A stretch of DNA of 64,000 nucleotides from NCBI GenBank assembly GCA_963743285.1, contig CAVUPF010000007.1, forward strand, positions 1 through 64,000, in the 5' to 3' direction. The position numbers and the translations under genes were made by a program. Below are positions 38,308 through 47,300 of the stretch, one piece after another; the first letter of the stretch is position 1; each line of letters opens with the position of its first letter. The stretch is from CAVUPF01 sp963743285 (GTDB lineage: Bacteria > Actinomycetota > Thermoleophilia > Solirubrobacterales > 70-9). The notes under the pieces were generated by a model. The model saw nothing but the letters and a program-made list of their open reading frames with translations. It searched no databases and was not told the DNA's origin.

Positions 38308-40326
38308 CTAGTCGGCTGTCGAGGCCTGGGCCGCCGCCCTTGGAGCGACCTCCGGTGGCGCCGTCAGGAGCACCCGGCAGGGAGATTTCTTCAGCACGTA
38401 CTCGGTCGCGGCACCGATCTCGGCGGGCTTGGCGGCACCGATCCCGCCTAGCGTCGCCCCACCCCTGATCTTGGTCGGAGGCTCACCACCGACGACGATC
38501 GCCTCAGCGCCGCTACGCCGCGCCGCCTCGACGATTCCGGCGCCTACGTTGCGGGCGCGCACCACCTCGGCACTCACTTCCACGTCCTCGTACTCCTCTC
38601 CGACCTGCTTGGCCCGCCCGAGGGCGCGCCGTGCTTCCTCCTCCTCCTCCGGCGGCAGCTCGGCGTCCAGCGAACGCGCCAGCGGAACTTCGACCACGTA
38701 CACGATGTCGAGGTGGGAGTCATAGCGCTCTGTATCCGCCTCCTGCTGCTCTGCCGCAGCGAGACGTCCGGCTGTGGCGACTATGTCGTCGTCCAGCTCG
38801 GTCCCAAAGACAGGCACGAGAATGCTCCGGAAGGCGACCTCCGGCGCCTGCCTGGTAAGGGCCTGCTCGGTGACCGAGACTCGCTTGGTAAGCGTCGTTT
38901 CCTCGAAGACCTTGCGGTAGATGACGTAGAAGAGGAGCCCGAACGCCATCCAGCCGATCCCAACCCAGCGGGCAACATCGTGGTAGGCGAGCACGCTGAG
39001 GAAGGCGAGCCCGCTGATCAGCGCCGCAAGCATCGACGGGATGGGAAGGCTGGCGCCGCGCCATGAGACGTTCCACGGGACCCGGAAAGGCCGTGGCCGA
39101 TCAGGTTCCCTGATCCTGAGGCGGATGATCGAGAGGTGGGCGATGGTGATCGCCAAGGTGGCGCCGAAGGCATAGATGCTGGCCAGCAGCTCGACGCTGG
39201 TCGGCACGACTAGGCCGATCGCGATTGCGCCGGAGATCGCGATCGCGACATAGGGCGTGGCGTGAGGCTTGCTGAGCTTTCCCAGCCAGCTGGGAATCTG
39301 GCGGTTGATCGCCAGTGTGTAAATGTGGCGAGAGACGCCGAGCATCGAGATGCTGGCCGCCCAGAACAGCACCGGGGTGGCGACCAGGGCGACCATCCAG
39401 CGCATCGCATCGGCGACCCCGGCGGGGTGAAAGGCGGAGACCACTCCCAGCACCGGTGCATCGACGTAGCGGCCGCCGAGCGCCGTCTCCGGCCCGTGGG
39501 GACCGGCGACCACCGGCACCGCCATCAGGGCGATCGCCGCCATCCCGGCGTAGACCACCGGCACCGCGATCGCCCCGAGCGAGACGATCCGCTTCAGCTC
39601 GCGCGGCTCGACCTCGATGTCGGGGGCAAGGTCGGAGGCGGCCTCGATACCGGCGTAGGCGAGCATCGCGAGAACCGCCGCGTAGACGATGTCCTTGAAG
39701 CTGGGGCTGGTGAAGAGATCGAGCTGGGCGGTCAGACGGGCCGGATGCCAGACGGCGAGGACACCGACCATGATCACTGCGAGCTGGAGGCTGACGTCGG
39801 CGAGGGCGAGCACGGCGAGCGAGCGCTGGCGCCCCCGCCCGGTGACGTTGAGGACGTTGAGGACGCTGACCGCGACGATGACTAGAGTGGCCACCCCGAT
39901 CTCCAAGCCGGGCCTGCCGAGGCTGGGGGAGATCGGCTCAAGGTAGTGGGGGACCGAGATCGCCGCCAAGGCGATCACGATCAGGTAGTCGATCAGGATC
40001 GCCCAGCCGGCGATGAAGGCGATCAGCTCGTTGAAGGCGTGGCGGGCAAATGTGGAGGAGCCGCCGCGCTCGCGGAACATCGCGCCGCCCTCGACATAGC
40101 TGAGCGTGGTCAGCGCAAAGAGCAGTCCCGCGGCCAAAAAGATCAACGGGGTGAGCCCGAGGCCGCGGCCGGCGACGACCCCGAGCGCGAAGTAGATCGA
40201 GAAGCCGACGGCCGAGTAGGCGGTGGCGAAGAGCCAGGGGACGCCGAGTCCGCGGCGCAACAGCGGCGCCGAGTGCGACCGCTCCGCCTCCGGCTCGCTC
40301 ACCGATCCATCCGGGATGCTGCCCAC
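38308..40326 (-). CDS. APC-superfamily permease with C-terminal universal-stress-like domain
   Basis: The 672 residues contain about twelve helices (GVPWLFATAYSAVGFSIYFALGVVAG is TM1, with the unwound segment; EGGAMFRERGGSSTFARHAFNELIAF; AYAGIEAASDLAPDIE) and a cytoplasmic C-terminal part from about 500 with USP-like features (FRSILVPVFGTELDDDIVATAGRLAA; SGAEAIVVGGEPP; SPCRVLLTAP). Length and plan resemble mycobacterial Rv2690c and B. subtilis KimA, a K+ importer. Being followed directly by two RCK proteins argues for K+ rather than amino acid transport. This is inference from context. Confidence 0.85.
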   Translation of the reverse strand: MGSIPDGSVSEPEAERSHSAPLLRRGLGVPWLFATAYSAVGFSIYFALGVVAGRGLGLTPLIFLAAGLLFALTTLSYVEGGAMFRERGGSSTFARHAFNELIAFIAGWAILIDYLIVIALAAISVPHYLEPISPSLGRPGLEIGVATLVIVAVSVLNVLNVTGRGRQRSLAVLALADVSLQLAVIMVGVLAVWHPARLTAQLDLFTSPSFKDIVYAAVLAMLAYAGIEAASDLAPDIEVEPRELKRIVSLGAIAVPVVYAGMAAIALMAVPVVAGPHGPETALGGRYVDAPVLGVVSAFHPAGVADAMRWMVALVATPVLFWAASISMLGVSRHIYTLAINRQIPSWLGKLSKPHATPYVAIAISGAIAIGLVVPTSVELLASIYAFGATLAITIAHLSIIRLRIREPDRPRPFRVPWNVSWRGASLPIPSMLAALISGLAFLSVLAYHDVARWVGIGWMAFGLLFYVIYRKVFEETTLTKRVSVTEQALTRQAPEVAFRSILVPVFGTELDDDIVATAGRLAAAEQQEADTERYDSHLDIVYVVEVPLARSLDAELPPEEEEEARRALGRAKQVGEEYEDVEVSAEVVRARNVGAGIVEAARRSGAEAIVVGGEPPTKIRGGATLGGIGAAKPAEIGAATEYVLKKSPCRVLLTAPPEVAPRAAAQASTAD

Positions 40327-40493
40327 AGCCGCCCCCCACCGACCGCGGCGAAGGCAACGCCCATCACCACCCCGACCGAAAGCGGCCCGCCGCCAGCGGC
40401 AAGGGTGGCGATGAGGATCACCAGGCCCAGCGCGAGGAAGACAAGCGAGAAGGCCCGAACGGAGCCGCGGTAGATCCCCTCTGGCGATGCCAT
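40299..40493 (-). CDS. Small two-helix membrane protein
   Basis: From ATG 40493 the 64 residues read MASPEGIYRGSVRAFSLVFLALGLVILIATLAAGGGPLSVGVVMGVAFAAVGGGRLWAASRMDR in pieces, with two membrane helices separated by a GGGP turn and an Arg-rich end. The gene overlaps the permease start by 28 bases and lies upstream of it on the same strand, so it is probably the first gene of the permease-RCK operon and may be an accessory subunit. The family is common as a short uncharacterised actinobacterial protein. Confidence 0.65.
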   Translation of the reverse strand: MASPEGIYRGSVRAFSLVFLALGLVILIATLAAGGGPLSVGVVMGVAFAAVGGGRLWAASRMDR

Positions 40494-40503
40494 CGTCGCG
40501 ATT

Positions 40504-41578
40504 CTAGGGCGCCCTCTGAACGTGAACGCGGTCCAGGTCCGCAGGCGAGGCGCAGCCACAGAGGGCCAGCGTCAACTCCAGCTCGTCGCGGAGCAGCTCG
40601 AGCACGCGCCGGGCGCCCGCCTCCCCAGCCGCGGCCAGCCCCCAGAGGGCGGGGCGTCCGACCATTACCGCATCGGCGCCGAGCGCGAGCGCGACCGCGA
40701 CGTCGCTGCCGCGGCGCACGCCGCCGTCGATGAATACCGGGGCCCGGCCCCCGACGGCATCGACCACCTCCGGCAGAGCATCGACGCTGGCCAGCACGCA
40801 GTCGAGCTGGCGACCGCCGTGGTTGGAGACGACGACGCCAGCGGCGCCGTGCTCGACCGCGAGCGCCGCGTCCTCGGGGGTCAGCACGCCCTTGACCATC
40901 ACCGGGAGACTGCATTCCGAGACGAGACCCTCGAGGTCTCGCCAGCTCAGCGCCGGGTCCATCAGCGAGAACGTCTCCTCGATCGTCACCTCACGGTTGA
41001 CCCCCAGGGCGGCCTGCACACTCGGCACTCCGAGTCCTCCCGGGATCTTGAATCCGGTCCGCAGGTCACGCTCGCGACGGCCTCCGCGCGGCGCATCGAC
41101 GGTTATCACAATCACCTCGAAGCCCGAGCCGGCCGCCTCGTCCACCAGCGCTCGGGTGAGGCCTCCGTCCTTGAAGCAGTAGAGCTGGAACCAGCGTCGC
41201 CCGGCCGGGGCAGCGGCGGCGACCTCGCTCGGCCGCACGGTCGCCAGGGTTGAGAGGCACATCACCGTCCCCGCGGCGGCCGCAGCGCGGGCCATCCCCA
41301 GCTCTCCATCGTCGTCCACCAGCCGCTGATAGGCCACCGGCGCAACGAAGACGGGCATCGAGACTTCAGAGCCCAAGATGCTCGCCGAGGTCCTCACCTC
41401 ACTCACATCGACGAGCACCCGCGGCCGCAGCCGCCAGCGCACGCCAGGCATCGATGTTGTCCCGCAGGGTCACCTCATCGCAGGCGCCCCCGGCGAAATA
41501 CCCCAGCGCCCCTGCCTCCAACTTCTGAGCGGCGAGCCTCTCGAAGTCGGAGACGTTGAGTGGCGCGTGAGAGCTCAG
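40504..41578 (-). pseudogene. FMN-dependent alpha-hydroxy-acid oxidase, frameshifted near the N-terminus
   Basis: From about 41450 to 40504 the protein is a convincing member of the lactate/glycolate oxidase family: RPRVLVDVSEVRTSASILGSEVSMPVFVAPVAYQRL, LYCFKDGG, VITVDAPRGGRRERDLRTGF, LPVMVKGVLTPEDA, the active-site SNHGGRQLD, and FIDGGVRRGSDVAVALALGADAVMVGRP. The N-terminal part (SSHAPLNVSDFERLAAQKLEAGALGYFAGGACDEVTLRDNIDAWRA) is in another frame, and one extra base near 41430 separates them. That upstream part appears to begin at a CTG overlapping the hppA stop (CTGA). It is either a recent pseudogene or a sequencing error. Confidence 0.75.
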
Positions 41579-43662
41579 AAGTGAACGATGGGAATGATCA
41601 GGATCGCGACGATGTTCGCGACCTTGATCATCGGGTTGATCGCAGGGCCGGCGGTGTCCTTGTATGGGTCGCCTACCGTGTCGCCGGTGATCGAGGCGGC
41701 GTGAGCCTCGGAGCCCTTGCCGCCGTGGGCGCCGTCCTCGATCAGCTTCTTGGCGTTGTCCCAGGCCCCCCCGCCGGCTGTCATCGAGAGCGCCGCAAAG
41801 AGACCGACGACGATCACGCCGATCAGCAGGCCACCGAGCGCGTTGACGCTGAGCAGGCCGACGACTACCGGCACGGCGATCGGGATCAGCGCCGGGAGGA
41901 TCATCTCCTTCTGGGCGGCGGCGGTGACGATGCTGACCGTCTTGCCGTACTCGGGTTTCTCGGTTCCCTCCATGATCCCCGGGTGCTCGCGGAACTGCCT
42001 GCGCACCTCCTCGACGACCTGGCCGCCGGCGCGGCCGACCGCCTCGATCGCCAGCGCCAAGAACAGGTAGACCATCATGCCGCCGACAATCAGCCCGATC
42101 AGCACTTCGGGGCTGGTCAGGCGGAAGAGGTTGCTGAGGTCGAAGCCCGCCGGAGCGTGGTCGCCCAATTCGCTTTTGAAGGCGGCGAACAGAACCAGTG
42201 CGGCAAGTGCAGCAGAGCCGATCGCATATCCCTTGGTGACGGCCTTGGTCGTGTTGCCGACCGCGTCAAGCGGGTCGGTGACGTTGCGCACGGCCTCTGG
42301 CAAGTCCGCCATCTCGGCGATGCCGCCCGCGTTGTCGGTGATCGGGCCGAATGCGTCGAGGGCGACGATCAGACCGCAAAGCGAGAGCTGTGCCATCACG
42401 GCGACGCCGATCCCGTAGATACCGGCAAGCTGGTTGGCACCGAGGATCGCCAGCGCAAGGACCAGAGCCGGCGCAGCGGTCGACTGAAAGCCCTGGGCGA
42501 GACCCTGGATGATGTTGGTCGCGTGGCCGGTCTCTGAGGCCTTGGCGATCGTCCGCACCGGGCGAAAGCGGGTCGAGGTGTAGTAGTCGGTGATCACGAA
42601 GAGGAGGGCGGTGACCGCGACGCCGATCACGGCGCAGAGCCAAAGGTCGGTGGTGGTCACCGTCTTGGCGGCGGTGCTGAGTCCCAGTCGCACGGGGTCG
42701 CTCATCAGCCACCTTGTAACCGGGTAGAAGGCGGCGATCGAGAGGATCCCTGAGACGATCAGGCCCTGGTACAGAGCGCCCTCGACGCGGTCAGATTTGG
42801 TTCGCACCGAGAGTGCTCCGATGATCGAGGCGATGATCGCGACGCCGCCGATCACCAGCGGGAAGATCGCCACCTCGCGTGAGAAGTCCCCACCGGCTCC
42901 GGTGAAGGTGAGCACTCCGAGCAGCATCACGGCGACCGAGGTGACGGCGTAGGTCTCAAAGAGGTCGGCTGCCATGCCGGCGCAGTCGCCGACGTTGTCG
43001 CCGACGTTGTCGGCGATCACCGCCGGGTTGCGAGGATCATCCTCGGGTATGCCCGCCTCGACCTTGCCGACCAAGTCGGCTCCGACGTCGGCCGCCTTGG
43101 TGAAGATGCCGCCACCGAGCCGGGCGAAGACCGAGATCAGCGAGCCGCCGAAGCCGAGGCCGATCAGCGCGTCGACAGCCTGCTTGTCGGTGCTGCCGGT
43201 GAGGATCAGGAGGCCGTAGTAGCCGGCGACGCCGAACAGCGCCAGGCCTACCACCAGCATGCCGGTGACCGAGCCGCCCTTAAAGGCGACGTCGAGCGCC
43301 GGCGGGACGCCGCCGCGGGCCGCCTCGGCGACCCGGGAGTTGGCCCGCACCGAGAGGTTCATGCCGATGAAGCCGGCCGAGCCGGAGAGGAAGCCGCCGA
43401 TCACGAAGCCGATCGCGGTCTTGTAGTCCTGGAGGATCCAGAGCACGATCGTGAGCGGCACCGCGACGGCGGCGATGATCGTGTACTGACGGGTGAGATA
43501 AGCCTTGGCGCCTTCCTGCACCGCTCCCGAGATTTCCTGCATGCGCTCGTTGCCCGGCGATTTCGCGAGCAGGCGCTGGGTGATCACCAATCCATACACA
43601 ACGGCCGCCCCGGCACAGACGAGCGCGACGACGACTCCGTAATCGGTCAAGAACTTGGTCAA
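41575..43662 (-). CDS. hppA: Membrane-bound H+-translocating pyrophosphatase, K+-independent type
   Basis: This 695-residue, about 16-helix pump uses pyrophosphate hydrolysis to move protons. The pyrophosphate site is in GGGIFTKAADVGADLVGKVEAGIPEDDPRNPAVIADNVGDNVGDCAGMAADLFE, with a second Asp-rich site in LDAFGPITDNAGGIAEM and further acidic residues near the C-terminus (GDTVGDPYKDTAGPAINP). At the K+-dependence determinant the sequence reads GNTTKAVTKGYAIGS: Lys473 and Thr476 replace the Ala and Gly of K+-dependent enzymes, which marks the K+-independent class. Its stop overlaps the apparent CTG start of the oxidase. Confidence 0.95.
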   Translation of the reverse strand: MTKFLTDYGVVVALVCAGAAVVYGLVITQRLLAKSPGNERMQEISGAVQEGAKAYLTRQYTIIAAVAVPLTIVLWILQDYKTAIGFVIGGFLSGSAGFIGMNLSVRANSRVAEAARGGVPPALDVAFKGGSVTGMLVVGLALFGVAGYYGLLILTGSTDKQAVDALIGLGFGGSLISVFARLGGGIFTKAADVGADLVGKVEAGIPEDDPRNPAVIADNVGDNVGDCAGMAADLFETYAVTSVAVMLLGVLTFTGAGGDFSREVAIFPLVIGGVAIIASIIGALSVRTKSDRVEGALYQGLIVSGILSIAAFYPVTRWLMSDPVRLGLSTAAKTVTTTDLWLCAVIGVAVTALLFVITDYYTSTRFRPVRTIAKASETGHATNIIQGLAQGFQSTAAPALVLALAILGANQLAGIYGIGVAVMAQLSLCGLIVALDAFGPITDNAGGIAEMADLPEAVRNVTDPLDAVGNTTKAVTKGYAIGSAALAALVLFAAFKSELGDHAPAGFDLSNLFRLTSPEVLIGLIVGGMMVYLFLALAIEAVGRAGGQVVEEVRRQFREHPGIMEGTEKPEYGKTVSIVTAAAQKEMILPALIPIAVPVVVGLLSVNALGGLLIGVIVVGLFAALSMTAGGGAWDNAKKLIEDGAHGGKGSEAHAASITGDTVGDPYKDTAGPAINPMIKVANIVAILIIPIVHF

Positions 43663-43737
43663 GTTAGGCTCCTCCGGCTGGTTTAGCGGCGCGGGAGTCT
43701 ATATGCGAGTGCGGCGCCCCCGTCCCGCGACCGCTTC

Positions 43738-44904
43738 CTACGCGGGCTTCGCGGCTCGCTCGGCGGCCGTGTAGGTGCGCTTCGTCTCCGTCACCGCGTC
43801 GCGGTAGACGTCTTCGATCGAGGCCCCGGCGTCGAGCGCCTCGCGGGCTCGCTGGGCGCCATTTCGCTCTGGCAGCTCAACCTCGATGCCAAGCCGCGAA
43901 CGGCAGGGCTCGGTCCAAGCGAGCACCGACTCCAGCGCCGCCCTGGACTCGACCACCTCACCGCGCCGGAAGTCGATCGTTCTGCCGTCCATCCCGTGGC
44001 GGATCGCCCGCCAGAGGTTCTCCTCAACCTCACGGTCGGCAAGCGGCTCCCCGGCACCCTCATAGCCCCGCTCGTCGTAATCGAGCGCCGTCTGGGCAAT
44101 GCAGGCCGCGATCAGCCCGGCGAGCGCGAAGGACTCGTCCCCCCTGCTCTGCGCGTCGCAGATCCGCACCTCGACGGTGCCGAAGTGATGGTGGGGGCGA
44201 ACGCTCCACCAAAGCTGGGTCGACTCGACGATCGTCCCGGTCTGCTCCAGCATGCCGACGAACTCGGCGTAGCGCTCCCAATTGCCAAACGCGGACGGGA
44301 TGCCGCAGCGCGGGAAAGTGCGGGTGAAGATCTCGGTGCGAACCGTGTGCAGGCCGGTGTCGCGACGGTCGAGGAAGGGCGAGTTAGCCGAGACCGCGAG
44401 CAACAGCGGCAAGAGCTCCCGCATCCAGTCGCAGACCGCGATCGCCCGGTCGGCGCCGCGTACTCCCATGTGGACGTGCGTGCTCCAGGTGTTGTTGCGC
44501 TGGGCGACCCAGCCCAGTTCGTGCCGCAGGCGGGTGTAGTGCGGGGTGTCGATGATCCGCTGATCGAGGTAGCTGGCCCAGGGGTGGGTGCCCATCGCCC
44601 CCAACGCCAGGCCCATGCCAGCAGTTAGCTCGAACAGTTGGGCGCGACGGTCGCGCTGGCTCGCCAGCGCTTCGGCGAAGGTCTCCGAACGCCCCGAGCG
44701 GATCTCTATCTCGGAGGCGATTAGCTCGCCGGCCGCCGACCCGGCGAGCACCGCGTTGCCCTGGCAGGCCGCATAGACGTCCTCGAAGCGGTGCTCCAGC
44801 TCCAGCGTCGTGGGGTCGAGGATCGCAAACTCCTCCTCCAGCCCGACAGTGAAGTCGGTGGAGGACTCGAATCTCTCCCGAACGAGGTCGAGGTCGAGGG
44901 ACAA
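43738..44904 (-). CDS. Glutamate-cysteine ligase family 2 (YbdK/carboxylate-amine ligase type)
   Basis: The 388 residues match the GCS2 family: FTVGLEEEFAILDPTTLELEHR with the catalytic Glu cluster, ELIASEIEIRSGRSETFAEAL, MGTHPWA, NTWSTHVHMGVRGADRAI, RTEIFTRTFPRCGIPSAFGNWERYAEF and VRPHHHFGTVEVRICDAQS. Members ligate glutamate to cysteine or other amines, and in actinobacteria some act in ergothioneine or related thiol pathways. It begins three bases after the rex stop, with a glutaredoxin further upstream, so a role in thiol-redox balance is likely. The exact amine substrate is not predictable. Confidence 0.85.
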   Translation of the reverse strand: MSLDLDLVRERFESSTDFTVGLEEEFAILDPTTLELEHRFEDVYAACQGNAVLAGSAAGELIASEIEIRSGRSETFAEALASQRDRRAQLFELTAGMGLALGAMGTHPWASYLDQRIIDTPHYTRLRHELGWVAQRNNTWSTHVHMGVRGADRAIAVCDWMRELLPLLLAVSANSPFLDRRDTGLHTVRTEIFTRTFPRCGIPSAFGNWERYAEFVGMLEQTGTIVESTQLWWSVRPHHHFGTVEVRICDAQSRGDESFALAGLIAACIAQTALDYDERGYEGAGEPLADREVEENLWRAIRHGMDGRTIDFRRGEVVESRAALESVLAWTEPCRSRLGIEVELPERNGAQRAREALDAGASIEDVYRDAVTETKRTYTAAERAAKPA

Positions 44905-44907
44905 GGA

Positions 44908-45576
44908 TCAGGCGAGGTAGAAGTAGAGCGCGTAGAGCAGGTCGACAGCGGGACTGGAGGTGTGAACGGTCACCTCCGGCGGCACCTGGAGAAGCTGCTC
45001 GGAGTAGTTGAAAATGATCTTGACGCCGGACTCGACCAGGCGGTCGGCGACGTCCTGGGCGGAGGCGGCAGGGACGGCAAGCACCCCGACCACGATCTCA
45101 TCCTCGGAGACGATCGCCTCCAGGTCGCCGAAGTCTCGGACCCGCATGCTGCCGACCTCGGTGCCGACAACACCGGGGTCGACGTCGAACATGGCGACGA
45201 TCTGGAAGCCGTGGTCGGCGAAGATGTCGGAGCTGGCGATCGCCTGGCCGAGATTGCCGGCCCCGAAGAGAGCGATGTTGTGTTGGCCAGAGGTTCGAAG
45301 GATCTTGCGGATCTCGGCGACCAGCGACTCGACGTTGTAGCCGACGCCCCGCTTGCCGAACTTTCCGAAGCCGGAGAGGTCGCGGCGAATCTGGGTCGGG
45401 TTGATATGGGTGTACTCGGAGAGCTCCTGCGAGGAGATCGTCTCCCGCCCCATCTTGCGAGCCTGAGTGAGGACCTGGAGGTAGCGCGAGAGGCGCGCGG
45501 CGACGCCGAGCGAAAGCCGTTCGCCGTCGACGATCAGCCCTTCGGCCACCTCACGCTCCTCGATCGCCTGTGCCAT
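44908..45576 (-). CDS. rex: Redox-sensing transcriptional repressor Rex
   Basis: The 222 residues have the Rex winged helix (LSLGVAARLSRYLQVLTQARKMGRETISSQELSEYTHINPTQIRRDLSGFGKFGKRGVGYNV), an NAD(H)-binding Rossmann domain (NIALFGAGNLGQAIASSDIFADHGFQIVAMFDVDP) and the domain-swapped C-terminal helix (TVHTSSPAVDLLYALYFYLA). Rex senses the NADH/NAD+ ratio and represses respiratory and fermentative genes when NADH is low. It lies between a glutaredoxin gene (26-base overlap) and the GCS2 gene, tying NADH sensing to thiol metabolism in one transcript. Confidence 0.95.
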   Translation of the reverse strand: MAQAIEEREVAEGLIVDGERLSLGVAARLSRYLQVLTQARKMGRETISSQELSEYTHINPTQIRRDLSGFGKFGKRGVGYNVESLVAEIRKILRTSGQHNIALFGAGNLGQAIASSDIFADHGFQIVAMFDVDPGVVGTEVGSMRVRDFGDLEAIVSEDEIVVGVLAVPAASAQDVADRLVESGVKIIFNYSEQLLQVPPEVTVHTSSPAVDLLYALYFYLA

Positions 45577-45823
45577 CCGCCCCCACGATATCGAGCCTCG
45601 CCCGCAGGACCGCCTCGTCGAGCGAAAGCTCGGAGACGACCTCGCCGCCGACCTCGACTACCGGGATGCGCTCCAGGTAGGCGCGCAGCAGTGCATCGTC
45701 GCCCTCGATATCGACCTCGCGCAGCTCAAATCGAAAGCCCTCGGAATGCAGCGCGAGGATCGCGTCCAGCGCCTCCTCGCAGAGGTGGCAGCCGCGACGC
45801 GAGTAGACGATCACCTCGGTCAT
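45551..45823 (-). CDS. Glutaredoxin-family protein
   Basis: The 90-residue thioredoxin-fold protein has the CxxC active site C12-H-L-C15 (VIVYSRRGCHLCEEALDAIL) and cis-Pro in RIPVVEVGGEVV. CHLC-type glutaredoxins of this size (GrxC-like/DUF836) occur widely next to rex. The end overlaps the start of rex by 26 bases, and its start overlaps the tsaD stop by four, so it belongs to the tsaB-rimI-tsaD-grx-rex-GCS2 run. The reducing partner (mycothiol or thioredoxin) is unknown. Confidence 0.85.
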   Translation of the reverse strand: MTEVIVYSRRGCHLCEEALDAILALHSEGFRFELREVDIEGDDALLRAYLERIPVVEVGGEVVSELSLDEAVLRARLDIVGADGTGDRGA

Positions 45824-46842
45824 GCGACCGGCGGGGGGTCGGAGGCGAAGGCGTCATATGAGAGGTAGCCGGGATAGGGGATCGCCTCGGCGAAGCGCGC
45901 CGCGGAGCCGATCATCGCCGCATTGTCGGTGCAGAGCTCAAGCGGGAGAAGCTTCAGCCGCAGCCCGAGGCGGTCGCAGAGCGCGGCCACCGCCTCGCGC
46001 AACGGCCCGTTCGCCGCCACCCCTCCACCGAGCGCAACCGCCTCCCATCCTCCCCGGCCAAGGGCCCGCTCCAGCTTGGCGACGAGTTGGCCGACGACCG
46101 CGGCCTGAAAGGAGGCGGCGAGGTCGGCGCCCCGCCCCAGCACCTCATCGGATCCGAGCTCGCGACAGCGGTAGACGAGCGCCGTCTTTAGGCCGCTGAA
46201 GCTGAAGTCGAGCCCTGGGTCACGGGCCATCGCCACCGGCAGCTCGAAGGCGGCGGGGTCGCCTGCCGCCGCCAGCCTCTCCAGGGCGGGCCCGCCGGGG
46301 TAACCGAGCCCGAGCATGCGCGCCGCCTTGTCGAATGCCTCCCCGGCGGCGTCGTCGAGGGTCTGGCCGAGAGCCTCGTGACCACGGCGGTCACGGACGG
46401 CGGCCAGCAGGGTGTGCCCGCCGCTGGCAAGGAGGCAGAGGAACGGCGGCTCCAGCGGCTCGGGCTCGAGGAAGTTGGCGGCGACGTGGCCCTGCATGTG
46501 GTCGACTGGGATCAGCGGCAGCCGCCGTGGCGCGGCAATTGCCTTCGCGGTGCTGACCCCGACCAAGAGGGCGCCGATCAGGCCGGGACCGGCGGTGACC
46601 GCCACCGCCTCGACGTCATCGAGCGAGGCGCCCGCCTCCTGCATTGCAGCTTCGATCACCGGCGCGGCCAGCTCCAGGTGGTGGCGAGAGGCGACCTCCG
46701 GCACGACGCCTCCGAATCGCTCATGGGCGACAGCCTGGGAGGAGATCACATTGGCGAGGACGCACGGGCCGTCGAGCACGGCCGCGCAGGTGTCATCGCA
46801 GGAGGTCTCGATCGCGAGGACCAACGACGCTAGTCCAGCCAC
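45820..46842 (-). CDS. tsaD: tRNA N6-adenosine threonylcarbamoyltransferase
   Basis: The 340 residues are typical of TsaD/Kae1: LVLAIETSCDDTCAAVLDG, metal-binding H115 and H119 in PVDHMQGH, the ASGGHTLL loop, GEAFDKAARMLGLGYPGGPALERLA, FSFSGLKTAL and the late CTDNAAMIG motif with the third metal ligand. With TsaB and TsaE it completes t6A37 modification of tRNAs reading ANN codons. rimI and tsaB precede it with overlaps; the tsaE gene is about 2 kb away. The TsaC component is not in this window. Confidence 0.95.
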   Translation of the reverse strand: MAGLASLVLAIETSCDDTCAAVLDGPCVLANVISSQAVAHERFGGVVPEVASRHHLELAAPVIEAAMQEAGASLDDVEAVAVTAGPGLIGALLVGVSTAKAIAAPRRLPLIPVDHMQGHVAANFLEPEPLEPPFLCLLASGGHTLLAAVRDRRGHEALGQTLDDAAGEAFDKAARMLGLGYPGGPALERLAAAGDPAAFELPVAMARDPGLDFSFSGLKTALVYRCRELGSDEVLGRGADLAASFQAAVVGQLVAKLERALGRGGWEAVALGGGVAANGPLREAVAALCDRLGLRLKLLPLELCTDNAAMIGSAARFAEAIPYPGYLSYDAFASDPPPVA

Positions 46843-47300
46843 ATGATCAGCGCGTCCTCGCCGTTGTCGTGGTAGTAGCGAGGGCGGACGCCAGCGGAGC
46901 GGAAGCCGAAACGCTCATACATCGCGATCGCCGCAAGATTGGAGACCCGCACCTCGAGGGTGAAGGGCAGCTTCCCCCGCGCCTCTTCGATCAGCCGCGA
47001 GATCAGCTGCCCGGCGACCCCCGAACGGCGACGCTCCGGCGCGACGGCGACGTTCATCAGGTGCCAGACTTGGTCGTAGCGGGAGCAGACGGCGTAGCCG
47101 AGCAGCTCCTCGCCGGTGCTCGCCGCGAGGCAGAGCCCGGACGGCTTGGAGAGCTCCAGCACGAACATCGCCAGAGACCACGGCGTCGGGAAGGAGCGCC
47201 GCTCGATCGCGATCACCGAAGGCAGGTCGCTGTAGGCGAGTCGCCTCACCTTCACCTCGTGGGATACCTCACTCGGCTGTCTGGACAGTGTCTCGCTCAT
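46830..47300 (-). CDS. rimI: Ribosomal protein S18 alanine N-acetyltransferase-like GNAT
   Basis: The 156 residues hold one GNAT domain: VRRLAYSDLPSVIAIERRSFPTPWSLAMFVLEL (family opening), MNVAVAPERRRSGVAGQLISRLI (acetyl-CoA loop) and VRVSNLAAIAMYERFGFRSAGVRPRYYHDNGEDALIMWLD, whose YY and GEDALIM ending is characteristic of RimI. The usual position between tsaB and tsaD supports the name. It may acetylate S18 or other N-termini. It overlaps tsaD by 13 bases and tsaB by 32 bases. Confidence 0.88.
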   Translation of the reverse strand: MSETLSRQPSEVSHEVKVRRLAYSDLPSVIAIERRSFPTPWSLAMFVLELSKPSGLCLAASTGEELLGYAVCSRYDQVWHLMNVAVAPERRRSGVAGQLISRLIEEARGKLPFTLEVRVSNLAAIAMYERFGFRSAGVRPRYYHDNGEDALIMWLD

